In this document: piece by piece, positions 55,691-64,000 of the stretch | How the letters are laid out: each line of letters starts with the position of its first letter | How positions within the stretch are numbered: the stretch's first letter is position 1 | Source: Meloidogyne chitwoodi | Lineage: Eukaryota > Nematoda > Chromadorea > Rhabditida > Meloidogynidae | DNA length: 64,000 nucleotides | Assembly: GCA_015183035.1 (NCBI GenBank) | Contig: JACZZP010000018.1 | Span: 1 to 64,000 of the forward strand | Reading direction: 5' to 3' | Translations under genes and position numbers: made by a program | Notes under the pieces: model-generated | Seen by the model: the letters and a program-made list of their open reading frames with translations, nothing else | Database searches by the model: none | What the model was told of the DNA's origin: nothing

Positions 55691-58600
55691 CATTTCTTCG
55701 TCTCTGACCAGAATTAGCTTGGAGCCATATTGGCTGTTTATGCCCTTCTTTATCCTCGCTTTCAGCATAACTAAGAGTCGGTGGTATTTCATTTTCTGTG
55801 TAAATAAATTGTCCAAATTCATTTATAGGCAATATTCGCCAATATGTATCTAATGGACGGCCAAAATCGTCTATTGGGATTAACTAAATAAAAAAAATTT
55901 ATAAGGATTAAATACTAAATTACCTCATTACGAACACCCAAATAACGCCCCTCCGAATTGCGTGGAAGCATCAGTCCACTTTTGGCACTAATCACCGGAA
56001 ATATTTCCTTTCCTGTTCCATCTGTAGGTAATAATTGAATAGGAGACTCCTCTACATCAATAGGAATTCCCCATTGATTAGTTGGAATAAGAGACGGAGA
56101 TACTGTGCCTGATGTTGTAGGAGTTATACCCGCCGAGGTATAAACGAATTGACCATGACGATCAGTTGGCAATGGCAATCCATCCAAATCAAGGGGTCTT
56201 GCCCAGTTATCTAATGGAAGTGGCTCGTTATTTTCACCTAAAAACTGTCCTGATTGGTCTGTAGGTAAAGGTTTACCTAAAATAATTATATCATAGTTTG
56301 TTTAAAATTAACAAACCATATTTGTCAACAACAGGAATTCTTTCAGCATCAAATTCCTCTCCTGGGAAATTGGCTTTCTCAGGTAATGGACTCTTATTTG
56401 GTCCTATTTCTATTATAGGCGATAAGGACAGGTTTGGCGCAGTATAGATAAATTGGCCAAATTCATTCGTAGGTAATAATCGACCATCATGTGGATCGAA
56501 TGGACGACCAAACTCATCCAATGGCAACAATTCACCGTTAATATCCAAATATCTAAAAAATAAATATAAAACTAAAAATCATATTTAAAGTAAACCTTCC
56601 AAATTGGTCAGTTAACAAAGGTTGACCTGTTTTAAAGTCAATCACAGGATGAATAAATTTTCCTGTTTGATCTGTCGGCAATGCCATCTCACCTCTGCCA
56701 ACTTCAGGCATCAAATCTAATGAAAAAGTAATTTATTGGCAATAATCTGTAGAAAGAGTTACTCATTCAAATTATTATTACATACCTTTTGAAAATTCTC
56801 CTAATTCATCTGTAGGTAGTGGAGATGATTTTGGTATTCTAGTAGCCAGAATTTGATCAGGTCTCGTACTATGAAGAAGAAAATTACCAAGAGAATCTGT
56901 TGGCAACAGTCTTCCTTCAGTGTCGAGTGGCCTGCCTAAATCATCCACAGGAAGTGGAAGCCAATCTAAATCGAGGTAGTTGCCACCTGAATCGGTTGGT
57001 CTCAGTAGACCGTCAGGTCCTAAAACTGGAAATGAAGAAACACTGCGATCAGTTGGCAAAATTCTGAAGCAACAAAAATGAACCAAAATGTATTAAATAA
57101 TCAAATAAAATTGAAATAAGATTATTCAAATGGAAAACATAAAATAATCGGCATACGTTGCGAATTTGGGTCCCGAAATTTTATTTTTTCATAAAAATTG
57201 GTGTTAAGGGGTAATCATATGCGCTGATCACGAATCTGATATCAGATTTAGTCTAACACTTGATTTTATCTATGATTTTTAATCAAGTACTTGATTTTTG
57301 GTCACTACATAATAAATATCGATCAAATTAAATATCATTCGATTCCTCTCGAAGATCTGAGTCTAATGGTACCATTTCCATGATGCAGAAATTCCGATCA
57401 ACCAAGATACATGTCCATGAAAATCTAAAAAACGATAGTGGAAGCAATATGATTTTTGGGATTGAAAATTCAAATATACATATGATATTTTATTCGAAAG
57501 CATTTATCGATCTGAGTTAAATGACACCAAAATCATCAAGATTGGTCGATCTTACACAAAGTTATGACTAATTAAGAAAAAGAAGCAAAAAATCAAGTAC
57601 TTGATGAAAAATCATAGATAAAATCGTGTTAGACAAAATCTAATATCAGATTCATGATAAGCACATATCACCCACCCCTTAACACCAATTTTTATAAAAA
57701 GAAAATTTCGGGACCCTATTCGAACGTATGCCAAATAATCAATGTCGTACACGTCCGCTTAGTCGCGGGCCAATTTTCAGCGTATAATTTTATTTCTAAT
57801 TCTTATTTGTAGAATATTTTGTGACTAATCAATAAGTCGTTATAGGTTATTTAGTTTTAGCACGGAATTTTAGTCAATTTAATATTAATAAAAATTGCCT
57901 TGGTTCAATCTGTAAAGAAATTGTCGTCGCCGGCCAAAAAGTTGAAAAAGGCTGTTCATTAAGCGTTTTTTCAGCTAAAGACTTGAAAAATATTTTGTCA
58001 ATATCATTAGGCACAGTGTTCTCAAGCCTGTTAACTAATTCTTCTAACATACAGATCTTTTGACTCCAATAAGGTTCAGAGTTTTTAAGAAGAGGCCAAC
58101 GTTCATAAAAAATATCCAAAATGGCAATATTCTCTTGATTAGAAATTCTTTTCATCTAAAATTTAAAAGTTATGCTTTCAATTTGCAAACAAAATTTTTA
58201 TAACTCGCGTTCAGTTTCAAGCTTAAGTTTTTGTCTATGAATGTGTACAACAAGCTTTATAGTATCACGGCCAAATTTTACTAACAATTCCTGAGCAGCT
58301 CGTGTAGCAAGCAAAGGGTTATTTACACCTCCAATAAATTGCATTTCCTGGATAAATGAAAATTTATTTTTTAATGTTGTTAACAGAGAAGATAAATTTA
58401 AACTAAAAATTTCCTAAAACGCCCCCCAATTAAAAAAAATGCAATTTGTTCTACTACATTATTCTACATTTTTTATACCTTTATAGAATCCTCCAACTCG
58501 TGATAATTGTACTGGCCCACATCGATCCCAATTTCGACAGTATCTCCGTAATAGAGAATTCCAATTTGTGGATTATTGTTTTTCACATATTCATGGATAA

Positions 58601-61600
58601 ATTGAATAAGGATCTGGAAATAAAAAAAACTAATTATAAATCCAAAACAAACTTAAAAATAAGAATATACCCTATTTCATTGACTAATCCAGAAAAATAA
58701 CCTGATTTAATTCAGAATGCACAGCAGAACTAGCTTGAGAAGTTTCTATCATTAAAAGAATAACACTACGGCTCTGTAATGCCAAACAATTTTCAACTGA
58801 AGTGGGTACTGAAAAATATAATGAAAAAAATTTTATTTTAAGTTTTATTTTACCAATTTGTGGAAAGTAGAGAGGAGGCAATGTACTAGTTTCATTTGTT
58901 TCTTTGCCGGTTACAAATTTTATTCGTGAGTTTGGTAATTGAAGAACCTTTCGAGCACATGCTGATTCGAAATAATCAGCCAGTCGATTTCCATCCAATA
59001 ACTCCCACTATTTTTGAAGAATTAAAAAAATAAAATCTTTAACTAACTCTGTTAAAAAGCATATGTTCTTTGCTTTCTTCGGCTATCTCTGAGTCATAGC
59101 TACTCGGACCAATTAGTATGAGAAAAATGCCAAGAGATGTGAATGAATCCTTCGCAGTAACATCAGATAATCTAAAAAAAATTTCTACATTTTATGCATT
59201 ATGTTATATTCCTTCTTCAAATATACAAAATTTAACATACAAATCTTCTCCGGAGCTAAACACAAGTAAAATTTTTGTAACATTTTCATTACGACCAAAG
59301 CTGTTAAATTGTTGTATGGCTGCACGATAAGCTGTAGAAACGTCTGGAACTCCAAGGGCAGAGGTTTGAGACCGCATTCGGTCAAGCTGGTCGAGCAGTT
59401 GGTCGACCCTTTTAAATGGTCAGTTATTATCTAAATTGGAGATCAAAAACTATTTCCTATGATTATTCTTAAAATATCTTCCTTATTTGACTTACTCATG
59501 ATATCCTCCAAGACTAACTGGAATACTCACACTTTTACCAAAATGAAGAATGCCAATACGCGACATATCGGCTATAATTTGTTAAATAAAAATTAACTAA
59601 AAATTAATAAAACCAGCTAAGTCAAGACGCTTCAAGAGTACAAGTAATGCACGACGAAAATGTTCTCGATAAGGCTGGATTAATTCGTCGTTAAATGCAA
59701 TCTAATGAAGAAAAGATTAAATTTTCTAACTACATAGTATTTTTATTAGAAAATTCTTACTAGAATTTTTATTTCTTATAGAAGAATGAACTACAATAAA
59801 AATAATTTTAAAGCAAAATTTAGTAACCAAAAGATCAAGAACAGCTTCTTTCAGATTACACTGCATCTCATTCTTTAATGACGGTTGGTCTTTGCTTGTA
59901 TCAGGAAAAGCAGGCATAATTCTCGCGGCATCAAGTTGTGGTAATCCATCTGGTTCAATCACCGAAATTTGTGATGTTGAAATCACTCCTGACCAGACAA
60001 ATTCACCATATAAGTTTGTCGGCAAAACAGCACCAGATAAATCTAAAGGTCGGCCAGAATCATCAATTGGAATGAGCTCTCCAATTTCATTCAAATAATG
60101 GCCAGTCAACGGATCTCTATCAAGAGAATTTCCTTCTTGTCCAACCACAGGATAGAGAAATTTTCCACTAGAGTCTGTTGGTAATAGAGTACTGCTAACA
60201 TCTACGGAAGGAAGTTCTTCTCTTTCTTCTCCCCAAGATAAAACAAATTGACCTTCTGTATTTGTTGGCAGCGGGGAACCATCTGGCCCGAGTGAAATGT
60301 CAGATCGTGCTGTGGTTGACTGCACGATAGAAGGTTCGTTCACAATATCTTCAGCTGAAGTAGGTTGTCTTTCAAGCAATCCTTTATCTGGATATTGATT
60401 GACAACAGGCTGGAAAACAAAATTTCCTTTTTCGTTTTGTTTCAAATGATTTCCTCGAGCGTTTAAAGGCAAGCCTTGATAATCTTTTGCAAATTCCACA
60501 CCTATTTCCGGATTGATGTATTGTCCCGATGTCAATGTTGGAAGTGGTTGTCCATCAGGATATACCTGAAAAGACATGACATGTAGAAATTCAGATGAAA
60601 TTAATACCACTTGATAGATAGGATAGCCAAGTGCATCCGTCGGCACCACTAATTCTTCTCTTCGCGACAACAAAAATTGACCGTAGAAATTGGTTGGAAG
60701 CGGAGAACTACCAGGTCCGAGAAACTGGCCAGTCGTGTCTGTAGGGATTGGAAGGTTGTTAGGACCAAGAACGTGGCCTCTATCATCCCTAGGCCATTGA
60801 ACTCCTTCTTCGTCAACCACTTCAAACAATGGTCTGAGACTATCATCTGTTGGGATTGGATCACCATATCTATGAAAAAATAGTTTTCATCAAATTATAG
60901 CAGAGAATAGATTCTATATGTATTTACTTGTCTAATAATGGATATACATAATTTCCATTAGCATCCAATTTCAACAACTGTCCATCCGGGCCTAAAAAAT
61001 AGAAATATTAAATTTGGTTGTTTTATTTTTTAAATGTTTTATAAATACCTAATGCTTGTTGCTCCTCATTCCTGGTCACAATTCTGTCCAATGGATCCAA
61101 ATAATTTCCATCTTCATTCATACGCAGTTGTGTTCCATTAAAGAATACTACAGGTCTAATTTCACGCCCAATTGCGTCGGTTGGTAATATACGAGGGGGA
61201 ATGTGGTCCTCTAAATCGGCAATAATCAAATGCCCATATTCATCAGTAGGTAAGGGTGAAGTTACTTCGATTAAAGGTGGTAAGGGGGTTATTTGATTGA
61301 TAAAAGATGATTTATCTTGAGGAAATTGTTCTGGTTTAGCAGGTTGTTGATTAATCTCGAAAGTAGGTAAAATCTAAGATTTTTTTAAGAAACTATTTCG
61401 TGTTAGTAAAAAGAAAACCTCGAGAGCAGGCCCAATAGTTGGTTCAAGTTGTGTGCAAGTCCGACCATCTGTTGCAAGTAGCCATCCAAGAGGACAATAG
61501 CATTCTATTCGAACCTCAACTGAATCTGTTTCAAGTAACCGGCATGCGTGCGAACAATCGCAGCGAATTTCTTTTGCCGGTGTGCGTATAACTATAGGGT

Positions 61601-64000
61601 TGCTGGCTAATTCCTGGCCATTTGATAAAATAGCAATGGCTTGGAAATAAAATTCAGAATCTCGAGGAAGATCCGGAACGCGAATGCCAGTGACGGGTTG
61701 ATCGCCAGAAATTGAGATAGTTCGCACCTTGGAATCTGGAGGAACGGTGGCTCCAGAATCTTTTTCTGTTGGATCTGCTGGCCAATACTGAAAATGAGTG
61801 TTGAGATAATTATAAAAAATATAATGCCTTGATTATATATTTCTCAATAAGAGAAGAAGTGACTGCTTGCCGAAAATCAACAACCTATAAATATTTTGGA
61901 ACGTCAAACTACATACGCAAATTAAAATAATTAAACACCATTTCATCATTGATGTTCGAGCCAACTCTTAATTCTAAATTTAAAAAAATAATTTAACACA
62001 AAAACCAAAAAAGTCACCTGAAGGTGCTTTCGGCACCAAAATTGAAAGCACTGGAGATCTAACACCTTCAGCTGGATTTTCAATAACCAAATAATAGGTT
62101 AAGCCGGGCTGAAAAAAAATAGATCTTAAAAAGAACTAAAACGAGGAATTAACCTGCATAGGATCTGCTGGACTTTTGATAGGAATACTCTAAATATTTG
62201 AGGAATAAAGGAAAGAAATGTTTGATTACAGTTAAGGGCCGATCCTCACTTTCAAGTACACTCCAAAGTATTTTCTCTCTACTGGGATCATCTGAATATC
62301 GTAACGTCCATTGATTGGGTCGACGCAATGAATCAGGCAAAGAGTCAGAGAAATGCAATACAAGCTTTCCATCTTGTAGTTCTGGCCTAACTAAATGAGA
62401 TAGCCAGTCTTGTCGGAGATCTTCTACCATTTCTAGCTTAATTGTCCAATTTGCCACACCAAGAGGATTGCGGGCAACACAATTGAATGTGCTAGGTTCG
62501 GTAAAATTTTCCAGAGATAGAGACCTTAAAATTAAAATTCTTCCGTTTTAAAATAAGTAATTAAACCAAACCATTTAGTACCAGTCTCATCTTCCTTAAC
62601 CGTTGATGGATCAATCGGAATATCTGATTTGGAATGCTTTGTTATTTATAAAAAATTTAATCAAAATTATTTTTTTAATTAATTATCCAAGGTATAGAAT
62701 TTAAGACAACCCACTAGACTAAACACCTCTCTTTATTATTTAATATATTCTCTAGTAAACATTGAAATTTTCTTACCTCCACCACGGATCCAACGTACAG
62801 CTGGTTGAGGTTTTCCACTAGCACGACAAAAAACAGTGTAGTCACTACCAGGCAAAAGCCTTATAAGTCTGAATAAACTTGTATATTTATCAATTATTTA
62901 TAAATAAATTAAATATAATTTAAAAAATATAAAATCCAAACGAAAGGCCTTCCGTTCCTCGGCCACCAGCTGAAACCACCTAAAAATATATAGGATAAAA
63001 AAGTTATGTTTCAAACTAGAAAAGGTGCATCTCCATCAGGTAGAGTTTTAGCAATACAACTAAAATTAAGTATACTTATGTAATAAATGAAAAATCTTAC
63101 GGCTCTGAGAAAATTCCTGGTCCACTTGGATACCTTTAAAAATTAGGAAATTTGTTAATTTAAATCGCTGTATTATGTTGAATGAAAAGAAGTTTAAACT
63201 TACATTGCTCTGATTTTAAAAACATATTCAGAGTCAGGTTCAAACATATTCCAAACCATGTAACTGTTTTTTGACGGATCAGGAACATTAACACGAGACC
63301 ATCTTGGAAGGCTAAGCACTTCATCTTCTTCTATTTGTTTTTCGGCTGGTACAAAGTAAATCTACAGATGTAGAATTTTCATAAATTTAAAGAATAAAAA
63401 TTACCTCATAACCAATTGGACTTTCTTCACCAGTTTTAACATCATGACGCCAATGTATTTCTACACTTGTTTGGTTTATAGGATCAACCAACAAATGAGA
63501 AGGTGGAGAAGCTCTCATTCGTGACATTGTTCGAATACTTTAAAAGTGAGAATTTTACAAATATTGTGTATTAGTTGACATAAAAATAAGAAAATTCAGA
63601 TCCTTACTTGTGTTGAATAGAATAGGGACCTGAAAATTATCAAAAATATTCCGAAAGAAAAGATTGGTTGGTTAGAGGTAGGAATTAAAAATGTTTTAAT
63701 TTTTATACAACTGATATTTTTAATTTATTAATTTTAAAATAACCGGGTCCGTCCTGATTCTCTGCTTGAATCACAAAAGCGTATGCAGTATCGGGCTGAA
63801 AAAATAAAAAAGTTTCAACTGAATTTAAAGTATTTACTTCAATAAAATCAGTAAGCAGCGCTTGTTTTGGATCTGGCCCGGCAGCAGCAGGTCCAACAAG
63901 ATGAGCACTAATCCATTCTGAAATAGGTCTGGCAGGAACTTGGCCAACAAGAAGGTCCATTGTTTGGTCATCAAGTGGTGTGTAGTAGATAACATAACGT
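54067..64000 (-). CDS. dig-1: DIG-1-like giant extracellular matrix protein, 3' part of gene
   Basis: A multi-exon gene with short introns that enters the window from the right and ends at the stop codon at 54067-54069 (final residues SLCSSIKG). Order from N to C: FN3 (64000 to about 63610, incomplete), FN3 (63600-63100), Ig (about 62880-62440), FN3 (62440-61990), FN3 (61960-61590), EGF-like (about 61580-61450), PTD repeat block 1 (61380-59870), vWA-A (59860-58930), vWA-B (58800-57980), PTD block 2 (57063-55720), vWA-C (55690-54880), vWA-D (54760-54070). No transmembrane segment is seen. The mixture of FN3, Ig, EGF and vWA with novel repeats in a very large protein fits C. elegans DIG-1, which keeps neurons and gonad in place from the basement membrane. 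The match rests on remembered architecture, so HIM-4- or MUA-3-like relatives cannot be excluded. Exon joins were checked by phase at many but not all introns. Confidence 0.72.
55720..57063 (-). other. PTD repeat block 2 (L-P-T-D-x-x-G-x-F motifs)
   Basis: An extended run of short motifs such as LRPTDSGGNYLDLD, PLPVDDLGRPLD, LLPTDSLGNFLL, PLPTDELGEF, LLPTNEFGQFIYT, PLPTDRHGQFVYT and LIPIDDFGRPLD. A longer cassette of about 36 residues recurs: YLD/YLG, then (L/I)P(L/I/V)DxxGRPxD, then LPT(D/N)xxGQFxY. There are no cysteines and no predicted fold. The high Pro, Asp and Gly content suggests an extended linker or scaffold. I know no named domain for it. Confidence 0.8.
57064..57898 (-). other. 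Intron with probable GC donor, enlarged by a MITE
   Basis: The exon coding for ...SLQIEPR reads CCAAG|GCAATTT with no usable GT before an in-frame stop. Joining at AG|GC to the acceptor TTGCTTCAG|AATTTTG keeps phase and gives an Arg followed by ILPTDRSV. This makes an 835-bp GC-AG intron. Without the transposon and its duplicated target it would be about 244 bp. Confidence 0.65.
57150..57732. mobile_element. MITE with long terminal inverted repeats and 8-bp target duplication
   Basis: The left end GGCATACGTT (57150) and the right end AACGTATGCC (57732) are inverted copies. The inverted arms extend about 150 bp each (57150-57300 and 57588-57732), with a shared core such as GGGTCCCGAAATTTT, AAAAATTGGTGTTAAGGGGT and TTTTATCTATGATTTTT. 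The element is flanked by a perfect direct repeat AAATAATC at 57142-57149 and 57733-57740. It has no coding capacity for a transposase. An 8-bp duplication is used by hAT, P and Merlin elements; the terminal GG is unlike the CA start of hAT and P and would fit Merlin better, but the family is not settled. Confidence 0.9.
57899..59865 (-). other. vWA-A and vWA-B domains, first pair
   Basis: vWA-A begins CNLKEAVLDLL-IAFNDELIQ, then LADMSRIGILHFGKSVSIPV, VSTAYRAAIQQFNSFG and KILLVFSSGED, and closes with SLGIFLILIGPSS and LADYFESACARKVLQL. vWA-B begins ENCLALQSRSVILLMIETSQASS, then PQIGILYYGDTVEIGIDVGQ, NPLLATRAAQELLVKFG and IKLVVHIHRQ. The second half of vWA-B (57899-58155) lacks clear vWA strands and is the most diverged. 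DxSxS is lost in vWA-A (IAFND) and reads ETSQAS in vWA-B. The join near 58150-58220 between REISNQ exons needs a weak acceptor and is uncertain. Confidence 0.72.
59870..61380 (-). other. PTD repeat block 1
   Basis: Motifs include PLPTDEYGHLI, ILPTDAIGREIRPVV, PIPTDTTGQFLGPG, PLPTNFYGQFLLS, VVPTDALGYPIY, PLPTLTSGQYINPE, PLPTNTEGQFVLS, LLPTDSSGKFLYPVV, LIPIDDSGRPLD and VLPTNLYGEFVWSG. The cassette (L/I)P(I/L)DxxGRPLD followed by LPT(D/N)xxGxF is the same as in block 2. It runs directly into the first vWA pair. A large open frame (59726-60829) covers most of the block in one long exon with a read-through intron near 60570-60610. Confidence 0.82.
61450..61580 (-). other. EGF-like module
   Basis: Six cysteines in IRCDCSHACRLLETD...IECYCPLGWLLATDGRTCTQ. 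The spacing C-x-C-x3-C ... C-x-C-x(8-12)-C with a G-W and a G-R-T-C end fits an EGF-like or related disulfide module. It follows the fourth FN3 domain without a break. Confidence 0.65.
61590..64000 (-). other. FN3-FN3-Ig-FN3-FN3 region
   Basis: FN3 hallmarks are visible: RYVIYYTPLDD ... PDTAYAFVIQAENQDGPG in the first; PPSHLLVDPINQTSVEIHW ... YEIYFVPAEKQ ... EYVFKIRAM in the second; WTLRYSDDP ... LTYYLVIENPAEG in the third; and VRTISISGDQPVTGIRVPDL ... EFYFQAIAILSNG in the fourth. The Ig domain has VFCRASGKPQPAVRWIRGG and STFNCVARNPLG, giving the C-W-C core and the usual N-x-x-G end. These are adhesion modules of an extracellular protein. Confidence 0.8.

Overview
The window looks like nuclear DNA of an AT-rich nematode. 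Introns are very short (many about 40-65 bp), the genes recognised match nematode families (PDE-2, a CES-2/PAR-type bZIP factor, a DIG-1-like extracellular matrix giant), and the base composition would suit a plant-parasitic tylenchid such as Meloidogyne. The genus is an inference from composition and intron style only.

The left 44.2 kb is one head-to-tail satellite array. Its repeat is a 1199-bp higher-order unit, repeated about 34 times with almost no differences between copies. Inside the unit at least five diverged monomers of about 168 bp can be recognised by a conserved box (TCATTCGATTCAGCTT followed by GCTCTTTCGAATGATA). Two internal interruptions (15.04-17.16 kb and 28.63-29.32 kb) and the right edge (43.28-44.21 kb) hold older, more diverged versions of the same monomers. 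Some of these segments are shared between sites tens of kb apart.

From 45.1 kb rightward the DNA is genic. A 27-exon gene on the minus strand (45094-51313) encodes a cGMP-stimulated type 2 cyclic-nucleotide phosphodiesterase (PDE-2: N-terminal region, GAF-A, GAF-B, HD-type catalytic domain). All splice phases join to give 1009 residues. Its only large intron (48265-50035) contains a complete four-exon bZIP transcription factor gene on the opposite strand. An unidentified minus-strand gene with a Cys-rich cluster lies at about 52.46-53.23 kb. From 54067 to beyond the right edge runs the 3' part of a giant minus-strand gene for a secreted modular protein: FN3-FN3-Ig-FN3-FN3-EGF-like, a Pro-Thr-Asp ('PTD') repeat block, two vWA domains, a second PTD block and two more vWA domains, then the stop codon.

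A 583-bp inverted-repeat transposon (MITE) with a perfect 8-bp target duplication sits in an intron of the giant gene. That intron appears to use a GC donor. Between the satellite and pde-2 lies a GC-rich island (about 44.45-44.63 kb) that I could not identify. PDE-2 would act in intracellular cGMP/cAMP signalling, the bZIP factor in the nucleus, and the giant protein outside the cell. Nothing in the sequence ties the three into one pathway.
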